Shown one piece after another: positions 1 to 12,345 of a DNA stretch of 64,000 bases (within the stretch, counting starts at the first letter, position 1; the number at the start of each line of letters is the position of its first letter). Origin of the DNA: Clusia tigrina (Eukaryota; Arthropoda; Insecta; Diptera; Clusiidae). The notes under the pieces were generated by a model. That model worked only from the letters and a program-made list of their open reading frames with translations. It did not search any database and was not told the origin of the DNA. The stretch covers positions 19,487,981-19,551,980 of the forward strand of contig OV050032.1 of the NCBI GenBank assembly GCA_920105625.2, in the 5' to 3' direction. The position numbers were made by a program, and so were the translations under genes.

Positions 1-1241
1 GCTGGAGTTGTTGCTATGATTATAATTTTTATATTAAATTGCAATTCGCAAGAGGCGCTGTGGAAGTGCCTCAATAACGAGACGGCAAAAAAACGCAACT
101 GAACGCAGCACTCCACAAAAAGAAAACACTAAAACAAATAAAGAAAGGCAACGACACAAATGAAGAAAAGCAATAATAATAGGCAGAGAACTGAAAAGCG
201 GCGTATGTATACTGTGCCAGTGCTGATGTGGTTGATTTCTCGATCATAACAACGCAAGAGCACAACGACAGCAGCAGCAGCACCGGCAGTGTGCGCTTCC
301 GCGTCAGCAATCCCAACGCAGCCAGGCAGCGCCGAATGTAAACAAACCCACAGCCAGTTGTGCAACAATGTTGCACAAATTCATTTCGAATAACTTTAAC
401 AAAAATATACTAAACATTAAATAAAATATTTTATTATGATACAGACGGGTTTTGCATTTTCATGAACAGCGGCCGTGGACGGAACAGAACGGTCGGTTGG
501 ACAAGAGGCCAGCTGCCTGGCTGCCTGGCCGGTGCATTAGTCCGCCATCCACTTAGTCAGTTAGGCAGTTGGTCAGTCAACGCGTCTGGCGTGTATGCGA
601 TTTGTGGCTCTGCCAGTCGGTGAGTCTGTCGATCAGTCGGAGGCAATGTCCGCTGGCTGTCTAGCCTTAACTGCCGCATGCCATACTTTGCTGTATTCCG
701 AACTTCTTTTCGCGTCTGCAGAGCTGTGTATGCAAATGCGCGAGCGCTGGCGACTTCAGTTTCAATTGCAGGTCCAATTCAAATTCCAAGTCCATTTCAA
801 TAATATCGCAGTATTTGTCGCATGAGCGTTTCCATACGTTCATGATTAATAATATTACTGCGATTAAATGTTGTTGCTATTGCGGTTATTGTTGCTGTTT
901 TTACTATAGTTGCTACTGTTGCAGTCCTTGTTTGCTTGATAGTTTCTGGCAGTTTCTATAGGAAATCACCAGAAATACGTCTGAAAAGCAAGCCTCGCGA
1001 AGACCTCATGGAAGACCTTCTTTCACTATCACTACAAACAAAAACATCTTCCAGGTGACGGCATGTAAAAATGATTTGCCTTTGGAAGGGCACCTGAAAG
1101 TACATTCTTCCAAAAGTGCCTTTCTCAGGAAGCAATTGCAAAGGAATTGATGACTGACTGATCTAGATAAAGGAATGCTTTTTGCGCGTAACTTCTGCGA
1201 GAATATTCAGGTCAGAGAACACAGAGAAAGGAAAGAGCACA
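1..1241. other. Non-coding, no gene recognised
   Basis: AT-rich DNA with short CAG/CAA runs near 260-290 and GTTGTT runs near 870-930. Open frames are short and overlap on both strands. No transposon was recognised. Confidence 0.6.
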
Positions 1242-1346
1242 CACCACGATTCTGAGTGGATTCACCACGATTCTGAGTGGATTCACCACGATTCTGAGTG
1301 GATTCACCACGATTCTGAGTGGATTCACCACGATTCTGAGTGGATT
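1242..1346 (+). repeat. 21-bp perfect tandem repeat, 5 copies
   Basis: The unit CACCACGATTCTGAGTGGATT is repeated five times with no mismatch. Because 21 is divisible by three, one plus frame reads HHDSEWI repeatedly within a 62-codon ORF that has no other protein-like features. It is treated as a minisatellite, not a gene. Confidence 0.96.
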
Positions 1347-3849
1347 CGTGTACAACGTCCGTCTGCTTGATTTCGCTGTTTTGCCGTTTGACGTTTAAGT
1401 TTCTTTTCTCTGTGTGCTCTGGTTCAGGTATTAGGCCTGCACTTCCGGTATATTTTCATTTTCTTCATAATTACCATTTGCCGCAACAGCTTATAAATCA
1501 ATTCACCTGGCCAGCTGTTCCGCCAGAATGTCTTCTTGAGAAGCTCTGGGAAAATGAGTACACTCATTGTGGCAAATTCACTATATCAAACCTTCTAATG
1601 AGGCCTTCCTCATTTATCATTCAGGGTGCTAACTTCTGCATATAGGTGTGTATGTGTGCGTGTGTCTTAAGCCAGCGCGTAGTATGTGAGATGTCTGTCA
1701 TTCTAGTCAGTTAATGTTTCTTTCTTTAGATATAAGGAAGTACATTTCTTGCATTACGCCTTTGGTTCGGTTCGCCTTGACTTGTTTTGGTTTGGCTTGA
1801 CACATTCTTATTCGCCCGGGTTAACCTGTGAGCTCGCACTCACACACGCTCATACGTGCGTATATTTCTGCAAACTCTGCGAATCTTTTCCACTTGTAAT
1901 GATGGACATGAATCGCCAGTCTTGAGTCCGTGTGCCCAGCTGACATTTCTTACACTTTGTTCGACCTCGAAAGAGTGCGACAAAAGGAGAAACATTTCAG
2001 CACAGTTTTATTTACTTGGGGTCGTTTGGCTGTATTGAAGCCATAAAACACGAGTAGACGAAATCTCGTCCGCTCCACCAAATCCACAACAGCCACAAGT
2101 CATGTTCACATCAGGGCGTATAAGTTATTTTCATGCATAATAAACTACGCACAGAAGTAGCTGAATTCGTGGTTTGGGCGTAGTGGGTCCGCATTTATTT
2201 ACGAGCATATTGATTTGACTTATATTATTGCAGATTTTTTCTATTCTCTTATATTTTTATATATCACCATGAATAAGTGAGTGCACAATATTCAATATTC
2301 AGAAGTGAAGGGTTTATTGCCATGGTGCAGATTCTGGTAGCAGCATCTGGCGTAATGGAATGCCCACCTAAAAGTCGAGAGAATTGTACGTTATTAATGT
2401 CATACAGGAGGGGAAACTGTGGATGCCAAAAATATTTTAGCAATGACACCTTTTATAGAGCCACATTCTGTTCTGGAACACAAACAACAGCGGACTAATA
2501 AATTGGCTATTTAATGAGCAAGATACTCACACTAGTATCTAAAGAGCGTCGAAAAGAGGCGAAAATAAATCTTTGCGGAAGCTGCGGATATGCTAGCACA
2601 GCGCCGTAAGTCCTTCCATGTGTAAACCCTTCTAAAAATGGCACCTTCCTACTGACGGTCCAAGGGTTTCCCCACTAATTTTTGCAAATTGACTGACATT
2701 TTTCCGGAACAAATTTAATGATCAAGATGTTTTTGGCATTAGTAGATGCCTTTATAAACGAAGCAGAACTAGAAACCTGATCAAAAACTCCATTCAGCCA
2801 TCGCCTTGTAAAACCTTGTTTTGTGTTTTACACGTTGTGGAATATGTGTCGAAGCTTGTACGTCTGGGAATACAAGTGAGGGATATTTGTTATTTGAAAT
2901 GCGAATGCACAACATCAATTTGAAACTTTGCGACTTCTGGTCACCGTTCTGCTGCACGCTTTAGAGAGTCTTAAAAACTCGACGTCCGAACAGCGCACAA
3001 CCGAACACTCAATCTGAGATATTGGTTTCTGTGGCCTGTTTTCGAATTCAGATTGACAGTGATGCTCGCTATGGAAATTAGCCGAAATCGTTCAAAGAGT
3101 TGCGGATTTCATTCTTTCTGCTTTAAACATGTCGTTTAGCACTTTTGCTCTTATCGCGATTGAGTCGATTAACGCAGCCAGACACTCGTAAACAGCAGAG
3201 CTGCTTGGAGGCGGCAACAATGTTGCTCCTTGCAAATCAGTTGGGAATGTTTATGCATGTTGTACCCCAAATGGATTGAAATGGAATCCGTGGGTGTGTG
3301 TGAGTGAACACTGTGCAAATAAACACTCCGCAGCAGCCTGAATTGTAACATTCCCAAACACATTCCTGAACTAAAAGGACGGCAATTATTTATAAAGGGC
3401 GTAAGAATAAAGATGCTTGTGAGAATTAAGAGCACAGTTTTGAGAACTCTTAATTGACAAATAACCTTTTCACAGGACTGAGTCACGGGAACGACAATGG
3501 CACCGTGGCTCAGTCCTTTTCTTCCTCTATTCGTTTTTCTCTTTTAAGTCATTTTCACTAATTTTCACATATCCTTCTTGTTTTCTCATTGGTATATTAC
3601 CGCTGTTTATGTGTTAGTGTTGCCAATTTGGCGAATATGATTTTGAAGGAACTTTGAGCCGGGTTACATTCTGTTGGTTGCTTTGCAAAGACAGTCAAGA
3701 ATCGTATAAGCAGACTCTCCTTAGCAGAGGTTTAAAATCTCCACTTCTGTGTGCACTGGGAGATTTGTGGTTATTCAGTTGGCTACCTGGGTTTGCTTCG
3801 AACTGGCTTGTTTATTGATCATATAATGTGTTCTCTGTTAATTTAATGC

Positions 3850-3883
<34 letters not shown>

Positions 3884-6018
3884 GAATTCCACAATTTGAT
3901 TGCCTTGAGGACCTGTGACATACACCGTCTTATCGATTGAAATCAAACTTTAAACTTACGACCTTCAGCTCAGAGAATTCTTATGCTTTCGCCCACACCC
4001 AAAGAACAGTTAAGTCTACAATTGAATTCTTCCTTTGATTCTATTCATATTTCACAAATCGATCCCTACATTTTTGTAGATACCAATGTGTTCTACGCGT
4101 TCACACTCACCTCTGTTCGTAGCTACATAAAAGCAAAGCACATATCTATGTACAATAGAGAAACATATGAGGTACGAACCGAAAATGGGCATTTAATTGC
4201 ATTCCTTTCAAACTTGTACATGAGGAGGTACGGGGTGGGCATCTACTCGCACATAAATGCTTAGTCTTTTACGAGTATGTCCAAACGCCTGTGCCCCCAC
4301 CCTGCCCCTGCACTGATAAGCGGAACTTGAACATTTTTGATTATTATTAGTAAATTTATTGTTGTAAAATAAACATGCCTCATTTTTATATCGCAACCGT
4401 AGATGATATATAAAACACACCCGCACACCCACACACTCACACAACCACAGAGGCGCAGACGCAGACACAAAACGTTAACAACTCCAACAACTCCAACAAC
4501 AACAGCAGCAGCAGAAGCACTATTAACCATATAAAGCGCAACGAGCTATTTTAATTACACATTGTTTAATGTTGATATGATAACAACAAAGAAAAAATAT
4601 TCATCGAAATATGAACAGGCACAACGGATCTTTTTTTTACGGAGTGGAGAATTTCATTAATAATGCCGCGATATATTTGTGAAGAAAGCAACAAAAATTG
4701 TCAATGTTACGACCAAGTTTCTAGCGCAAGTAAACGCAAACATGTTTAATTGTTTGCCGAGTGTGAGTGTGGCTATATGTGTGTGCCTGAGTCTGTTTGC
4801 ATGTGTGTGTATGTGTGTGTGCTTGTGCCACTCTGTCACTCTCACACACGGGCACGCGGACACTTAACATTTCGACTGAGTGGCGTGTGGAGCCGCGTAC
4901 GGTGGCGTGAATTGGAGTTACATTAACCCATTTAAAGCTGCTGCTGTTGTTGTTGTTGTTGCCGGTATTGTTGTGGTTGTTGTTGTTGTCGTTGTTGCTG
5001 GTGTTGCTCTTGTTGCTGTTGGCGTTTGTTTGCGTTTTGTTACTTTGTAATCTGCAACATTTTAATTATATAGTGGCATGTACTCCTGCTGTAAAACAGG
5101 ATTAACGACAAGCGACGGTCAGTGCAACATTGTCTTTGCAATTAATATTAATGCACGGATGTGTTCGTGTGTGTATCCGTGTGTGTGCGTGTGCGTGTGT
5201 GTGTGTGTGATTGTTACAATGAACGAAATATTGACAGACAGACCTCGTACCATTTTATTTATGTTGTTTATGTTTATTTGATTTACGAAAAGTTTGGCAA
5301 ATAAAGAAAACGGACTGAGTATTAATGCATTGACTTGGAGCTGAGAGCTTTGAGGAGCTAAATGCAATTTGCTTTATTGGGCTCCACTCATTCATGATCT
5401 CAAGGTCATTGGATAGCAACTCGACAACTTGTTTGTCTACTACCCACAAAGGACGCTGCAGGTGGCACTGTCTGAACAAGCGTTTTTCTACTTCCGTTTT
5501 GCTTTCGGTTTAGCTAATTAAAAACCCGACTGTGGGTGGCAGTTCAACCCACTGAAGCTAATGTTGTTTCAGTCCTGAGAAAAACAAGATTACCGAAAGG
5601 AGAGACCGTTTGATATTATCACATTGTCCATAGCGAAAATATATGGTTGGCGTTCACCCAAGACCTCTCCTCTCCGTACTCCTCTGTGTGTGAACATGGA
5701 AGACCTATATCAATTATCCATCGGTGGTTAGAGATTTGTAGGCAGGTCTGTAGCATCTCTTTTTCCGTCGGATTTGAGGGGGCTGCGGTCATGTTTTTGA
5801 GAAGTGACTTAGTATTTAGATCTTTTATAATATTTGGTGATGGGGTGGGTCCAAGGAATTAAGCCCCTCTGGTCGAAGTTGAAGGATATAAAGAGAGAAA
5901 CATGCTGTGGAATTAGTTCGACAACCATTGTATGCAGAACCAACGCCAGTCCATAAGGCCGCGGTGTAGGTAGATCTCTTAAGTATATTTAGTTGTATAA
6001 GTATATACAAGGCAAACA
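1347..6018. other. Non-coding, microsatellite-rich
   Basis: It contains the TTG run at 3849, GT runs near 4790-4830 and 5163-5210, and GTT-rich sequence at 4940-5000. A 93-codon plus ORF (3983-4264) has no recognisable domain. I see no supported gene or mobile element. Confidence 0.6.
3849..3884. repeat. (TTG)n microsatellite
   Basis: About twelve uninterrupted TTG triplets. Comparable (CAA)/(TTG) runs occur at 14636-14661, 22497-22525, 31168-31204 and 39048-39084. (CTG)/(TTG) mixtures occur at 22640-22684 and 39296-39318. None is in a recognised reading frame. Confidence 0.95.
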
Positions 6019-6020
6019 TA

Positions 6021-7033
6021 CGAGGGCGGAATGATATTGAAGCTACCTAGCGCTAGATGGCAGCACAAACACAAACACTTTTTTTTAGAAATTGCGATCT
6101 GTCAAACTTCAGCTGTTAAAATTTCACCCAAATTCATCGATTAGTTTATTTGTTGTAGTCGTTTGAAGTAAGCAACTTTTGTGTTTCTTGAAAAATGGAA
6201 AAAAGCGAATTTCCTGCTGTGATTAAACACTATTATTTGAAAGGGAAAACGGCGAAAGAGACAAAAGAAAAGCTCGATAAACATTACGGTGTGTCTGCTC
6301 CGTCAGATTACATTGTAAAATATTGGATTGCTGAATTTAAACGCGGCCGAACAAGCACTGCAACAATACCATCAACAGGAAGGCCAAAAGAGGTGGTTAC
6401 TGAAGTAAATATCAAGAAAATCCTCGATATCGTTATGAATGATCGCCGAGTCAAGTTGCGTGAGATTGTTGAAACTGTAAACATATCATATGAACGTGTG
6501 TTCAACATTTTGCATGAACATTTGCATATGAAAAAGCTATTGCTCATCGATTATCTTGAAAAAGGATCCACAATCACAGGAAAGTATTATCGTGCATTAT
6601 TGGATCAATTGATTGATGCAATCAAGGAAAAACGACCACATTTAAAGAAGAAAAAATGCTCTTTCTTCGAGACAACGCACCGGTTCACACAGCATTAGAT
6701 ACGATGCTAAAATTACGTGAAATACACTTCGAATTGATTGATCATCCACCTTATAGTCCAGATTTAGCTCCTAGTGACTTTTTCCTGTTTCCAAACTTGA
6801 AAAAATGGCTCGCAGGAAAAAGATTCATCTCAAACGAAGAAGTGATTACCGAAACTAACGCGTATTTTGAGGGGTTCCCGAAATCGTATTATTCAGATGG
6901 TATAAAAAAGTTGGAATATCGTCTTACTAAGTGTGTCGAAGTAAAAGGAGACTATGTTGAGAAATAAATGGTTTTTGAAAAAAAAAAAAAATTTGTTTCC
7001 TACTTAGGTAGCTTCAGTATCAATCCGCCCTCG
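6021..7033 (+). mobile_element. mariner copy 1, internally deleted, with TIRs and TA duplications
   Basis: The element is 1,013 bp, flanked by TA (6019-6020 and 7034-7035). Its terminal inverted repeats of about 29 bp begin CGAGGGCGGA and differ at two positions. It carries a DD34D mariner transposase gene in two pieces, described separately. Intact mariners are about 1.3 kb, so about 0.3 kb is missing from the middle of the gene. A sister copy of identical length sits at 23877-24889. The element cannot make a working transposase and would need one supplied in trans. Confidence 0.93.
6195..6967 (+). pseudogene. mariner transposase, internal deletion plus frameshift (copy 1)
   Basis: The first frame (6195-6698) gives the N-terminal paired-type helix-turn-helix half, starting MEKSEFPAVIKHYYLKGKTA and including FKRGRTST and TGRPKEV. 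After HLHMKKL (residue 115, near base 6540) it jumps directly to a segment that normally follows the first catalytic block. The WVPR and DETWIHH regions are gone, so the first catalytic aspartate is missing. A shortened A-run near 6650 then shifts the frame. The rest continues in the ORF at 6656-6967, with DNAPVHT (second Asp), then YSPDLAPSD (third Asp) 34 residues later, ending GDYVEK. The product would be catalytically dead. Confidence 0.92.
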
Positions 7034-7035
7034 TA

Positions 7036-8866
7036 TACCAATATTAGCTCTTGGTCTTTTCTAGATTGTGGGCGAACTGAGGCCAGCAATTTATAACAAA
7101 TACAGGATTATTCATTAACTTCACGTCCTGGAGATTCGATTGGTAAATTTCGTTGCGTTTGTTCCCTCAGCACAGGATTTTCTTATTCATTCCTAATCAT
7201 TCACAAGGACCAAGCTTTCTTCTGATTTCTTTATATCTTTTGGGTTTCAATGTCAGAAACGTTGACATGACCGCCTCCTACATATCTCGTCGGTGCAGTT
7301 CGTCCGAAAGTTTGCACCAAAACGTCCGAAAAGTAAGCCGTGGCAACGAAATTGCAAGGTCTTTTCTGCGAATATCTTAGTTATCGACAGTGCACAGAGA
7401 GCTGGGAGGGCAAAGCGGAGTACAGAGCATATTTAATGGCACTTTTTATTTGCCATTCAGGATGATTTGCACACTCCCTTGCTGCTGGATACTTGCACCC
7501 CCCCCTCCATTAAGATAAACATTTTCTCTTAATTGACCTCGGTATTCCATCTAAACGTGAGAGTGTTCTAAGATCAACCCGGCTCACTACTTTGCTGCCC
7601 ATCGACTGCCCAACCGTCTCCTCGACAGACTGCAGCGGAAGCGTTTCGAATTTTATAATAATCAATAAATATACAACAAAATTGCCCCACACACTTGGCC
7701 AGTCTGGCTATGCTGCCATGCTCGAAACACATTTGGCGAGTTCAGTCACAAGAAAAAAGCGCCAGAGTCTGGAGTGTGTAGTTTCTAAACACGCAAAAGA
7801 AGTCGAAGAAATGAAATGCAAACGAAGCAGCAATAGCACCAACTCCAGCAGCATCGGCAGCAGCATTGGCAGCAGCAGCAGCAGCAGCTCCCAAGAAGTT
7901 GCGAGAGAAAGAAAAGAAACTCTAACTGCACTATAAAAATTATAGTTAATGTAATAATTTAATGGCGACTCGTTTATTAAAAATTTTATTTGAATTCTTT
8001 TTCCCCAACAATGTTGTGCGAAGTACCGCAGGGAGTAGTGCCATAAATCGGCACGCCCGAACAGTTACGCCACTCAGCTTCAGAGGAGACGGACGGAGGA
8101 CGAGGCGGAACAACTGGACTGGAAAAAACACCACAGTCAGCGTACTGGAGACAGAAGTACTCGGAAATACAACAAACGAACAGAGCAGAGCAAAACAGCA
8201 AAGACGTGATGAGTTGAGAAGCAACACCAGTCCAACAAGGAGCAACCAATCGTCCAGATTGGGTCCGAGCACCGCGATGAGCACGAGTGCATATTCGCTC
8301 GGTCGATCGGGAACTGGGTGGCTGAAGCGCTGAGGTTTGCGGATGCCCGTCCGAGATGAGTTAAGATTATGAGTTTGTTATTGAATTTATTGAAATAATT
8401 TTTTACGCCTTGGGATACGCGACTAGTCGCGTTGTTGGCCAGTCTCCGTGCGTGCGTGCGTGTGTGTGCAAACAGTCCAGAGCAGCGGTAAATGGAGAGA
8501 GGTTGCTTTCATTAAAACTGTGTATGAATCACCGCTCACAGACGCACTCTTTTGCACACTTAGACATGGACCTCAACGGAAGCATTACAAAGTTTCCGCG
8601 CGTTTCGACAACGATTCGCTCAACGATTTCGTGGGTATTTGGGCACGGCATTTTTAGTATATGTTTCTGTGTTCGAAGGAATTGTAAAATTAAGTGCAGC
8701 ACCACATTTTTACACATGTTGGGCTAAAAAGTTGCAAAGTGCGCTTCCACTACGGAAAACACCCGCAACGTGTGAGAACGATGCGGCTAAAGTGCACGTA
8801 ACTCGGTCCCGAGAATTGCTTCACCTAGGCTGAGGTTTTTAGCTGCAAGGCACAATTTTGTTTGAT
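7036..8866. other. Non-coding, no gene recognised
   Basis: Short overlapping ORFs only. The Ser/Gly-rich frame near 7830-7900 comes from AGC repeats. Nothing in this stretch resembles a known family. Confidence 0.55.
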
Positions 8867-10185
8867 GGTTAGGTTAGGTTAACGTGGCAGCCGGTCTAAG
8901 GACCAGCTCACTCAGACCACCATGGGTCCATTGTGATACCACCGCGCAACCACGCACCTCCGATTCACTCGTCGAACCATTTCGAAGCCCTTATAAAGCG
9001 CCAGGATTTGTTTGACCTTCGCGCTAGACAGTTCTGTAAGAGAGCTAAAAGCGTATTTGCCTAAAGAGCCCGTTATTTGATAGAAAACATCCTATGTGAA
9101 CCTTCACGTGCTGCCAGGTCCCTTCCTCATCGGTGTTCGCATGCATTTGTATAGGTTATTTGGGACTCTAACCGTTCTGTGAGCTCCAAGAATCTGAAGG
9201 GTTTCGTAGCAGATGGAAACTGTTTTGGGTTTGATGATTCTCATTACGAGTCCCTTGAGTGGAGCTTCAATGCCCACTGGGTTGCTGATAATTACTATTT
9301 TTCAGGTTGCTTTCACAATTATCAGGTTGTATATATGACTTTTTCCCTGATGTAGCTGGCGATAAACAGTTCATGTTTCGAGTCTTCTGATGAATATCAA
9401 CATATTATTCAGAAGAAACGTCATGTGCCGTTGATTATTGACTCATTCGGAGTGTGTGCGTGCTGAATTACTCATAATTTCTACTTCGTCAAGTGAAAGT
9501 CGCTTCTCGGGAACCCGATATCTAGAACATTTATATTTGATTTGCAGACAGCTTTCCCTTTATCCCAGACACTGCACCAAGTAGTCAGACGGAAATACTG
9601 TTTCAGTGGAAATGCTTCATGTGAAGAAATATCGTTATAATCTTTAATACTCACTTCGCAATATTGATAGCGGTATAGGACACCTCTCTACTCGGTGCCC
9701 ATTCCTGCGGACTTTCGAAAATGAAATCGAAAGAACAATTTTTGTTCCCAATGAATGCTCAAAACTGGAAAGCAAAGCAATTGGTGGGATTAAATACACC
9801 CTACTTTAGGCGATAATATGGAGGACTATTTTATGCATGGCATCAGTCTAAAGTTTATTATATCGAAGTGAGTGTGGGGCTTGTTCGATTTTCTCCGCTG
9901 AACAATAGAAGTTAATTATGTGTCTCTTTTTGTCCCAACTATGATACTAAGGCATGTTTATCCCACAATTTCAGGATCAAATTTAATTGTCACACTTTGT
10001 TGATGAATAAAAACAAAACAACCTTACAGACACGCCCTCACTTGAAAGCATATACAAGGAATGGTGAATTAGTCCGATAATTATATCATCCGCAAAAGTA
10101 TCGAGATTACCTGCCTGATTCTTCTGACGTGACAGACAAAAATGTCAAGAATCGGCGCAGAATTCCCGGAGTACATATTTTAAAC
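8867..10185 (-). mobile_element. Degraded non-LTR retrotransposon with (TAACC)n-type 3' tail
   Basis: On the minus strand, about 10080-10060 encodes NLDTFADDIIIGLIH, the FADD active-site motif of a LINE reverse transcriptase, just after a worn GVPQGS-like box. About 1.2 kb further on, the minus strand reads GTGGTATCACAATGGACCC, then GGTCTGAGTGAGCTGG and CTGCCACG, and ends in TAACC repeats at 8867. That ending is typical of dipteran LINEs that lack poly(A). The sequence between is riddled with stops and I could not assign domains. Joining the two ends into one element is an inference from orientation and spacing. Confidence 0.55.
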
Positions 10186-10364
10186 TGTTTTTTTTAGTCA
10201 TAGGCGGATCTTGCGAGGCAAGTGTGTGGCAGTTTCCGGTGGGTTGGTGGTGAAACCGCCCAAGTTAAGTGGCTGTGTCATTAGTAAATTGAAGGAGATG
10301 GAGTAAATGGTAGGCAGGTAGGAGTGGCCGCCCTGTTTGCCAAAAGCACACTTGAGCACACATA

Positions 10365-12150
10365 ATGGCCCATTGTGATACCACGATGTGGCGCCGTTCA
10401 AGCGCTGACTAAAAAGTTCCCTTACTTGGGATGGTGATAGTCAGTGCAAGGACAGCGCCAAATGCGCCAAAAGGAGTAAATTGTGGTCTTTTGGATAATA
10501 GAGCCTTTTTTTTGTGGGGTAAGGGAATAACAAAATGCCTACCACATCGTCAAAGGGGTCGTCACTCCGATGGTATGTGGAGTTCGCATCAACTAAAAAT
10601 CTTCCCGCTCCTTGTTCTTTCTCGCACCCGGGGACCGCGTATACATATCTTCTGGGTAGTGTCCCTCTCTAAAACCAGTGAAAGGTTACCGGCTAGATAC
10701 CTGCGTTCAGGTCCCGTTTTTTTGCACGTAAAATGCGCTCGACAAAGGTGGCGATCAATTGCCAGTTTTCTGGACTCTCCAGCATTTTGTCCACTATGGT
10801 ATTGGCGGTTAGGTGTCCTATCCTGTCTTCGAGGACTTTGGGATCTGCTTTCCATCTTTTGCACACGAAAAAAGTGTGGTTTGCGTCATCGATGGGCGAT
10901 GCAATCTTGGCTTTCTGCTTTTTTGATCTTGTAGAGGTATTTGAGGAAATACCCGTGTCCGGAAAGCAACTTCGTTATGTAGTAGTTCACTTCTCCAAAG
11001 GGTCTACTACACCGTTTTTCCACGTGTGGTATTAGTTTCGCTGTCCATCTGCCTTTCGGCTCTGCCGCCCATCGCTCGTGCCATAGCTTGATTGTGCGCG
11101 CTCTAATCCGCCGCCGCGTGTCGTTTGCATCTCTGTGGGCTGCACCTCCCCTCGAATTGTTTGTGTCGCCGTCGGTAACTATTGTAATGGATTAGGCTAC
11201 CAATTGCGTCGCCGCCGTGGTTTGCGGCACCTCTTGTGTTGGAATGGGCTTCGCATGCACTGTTCCTGTGTGATGCGTGTTCCTTGTGGACAGCCTCATT
11301 TGTAGCGCTCTCAAGTTCATCTTCTTTTTTCTGCATCCAAAGCTCTCTTCTCTCTCGCGCTAGCAGATCTACTGGTATCGTGCCGCTAATCAGTTCTAAC
11401 ACTGAGCGGTACGCTGAAGCTACGCGAAGGGCAGCAGTTCTTTGTACCTTGGCGAGTTTTTTTCGTCGGTGCTCGGTTTTCAGTGTGTCTGCCCACACCT
11501 CGCTCCTATACAGCAGTATCGATTGCGTCTTGTTCATCAGGAGCTTCCTTCTGCTTGCGAGGGGTCCTCCGATATTTGCCCTTGGTCTAGCCAGCGCCGA
11601 GGTTATTTTGGCTGATTTTTCCGCTGCATGTTGTACTTGCGCCCAATAGGTCAGTTTGTTGTCGATTCTGATTCCTAGGTATTTCAGGGTCATCGGGGTC
11701 TTAATGGTTTCAGAATTGACCCGCATATCTGCTTGCAAGGGTATATGCTTCCTCGTGAGTAGGATAAGCTCCGTTTCCTCAGTAGCCAGGCTGACACCGT
11801 GCGAGTCGAGCATGTTTTCGTTCTAATCATCACCTGCGTCAATTTTCGTCTAGCCGCATCGAGATCGCGTGCGGTTATGACAGCTGCGATGTCGTCTGCA
11901 TATCCCACGCGGTAGCAGTCGTCAGGCATATCCATTTCCAGTATTTCATCGTAGCTGACGTTCCAGAGGTCTGTGCCGAGGATTAAGCCTTCTGCCGCAC
12001 CTGAGGTTATCACCTGCTTTCGTTGCCCCTTGCTTGTGTAATAAATAAGCACACGATCTTCTAGATAGCTGCGTACTATTTTCATCAGATAAGCGGGTGT
12101 TCTGAAACGCTTCTCAAGGGCGTCAACAATGGAGCCATTGGGCGTGCTGG
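10365..12150 (-). mobile_element. Non-LTR retrotransposon (R1/LOA-like ORF2) remnant, 5'-truncated
   Basis: The minus strand encodes the palm of a LINE reverse transcriptase: SYLEDRVLIYYTSKG, VTSGAAEG-type box (here ITSGAAEGLILGTDLWNVSY), and the catalytic GYADDIAAVI. A frameshift near 11820 moves the frame to LTRKHIPLQ, KYLGIRIDNKLTYWAQVQ, and thumb-region residues to about 11350. Downstream come KLWHERWAAEPKGRW, a stop and another frame change, then the terminal Cys/His segment DDANHTFFVCKRWKAD and NWQLIATFVERILRAKKRD. About 300 bp later lies GTGGTATCACAATGGGCC, a LINE 3'-end motif. The 5' end abuts a (TA)n tract. The plus-strand frames here are shadows. Confidence 0.85.
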
Positions 12151-12244
12151 CATGTTGGTAATGCTACGAATAACATGAATATGAATACGTGCATGAGATT
12201 ACCTTATGACCAAATATATAAATATTGTTTAAATATATATACAA

Positions 12245-12345
<101 letters not shown>

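Noticed and set aside
1242..1346. CRISPR-like array
   Set aside because: The repeats are directly abutting with no spacers, and the genome is eukaryotic.
3983..4264. 93-codon plus ORF
   Set aside because: No recognisable domain, no homologue I know, and an isolated position in intergenic DNA.
11236..11649. 137-codon plus-strand ORF
   Set aside because: It is the shadow of the LINE reverse transcriptase coded on the minus strand.
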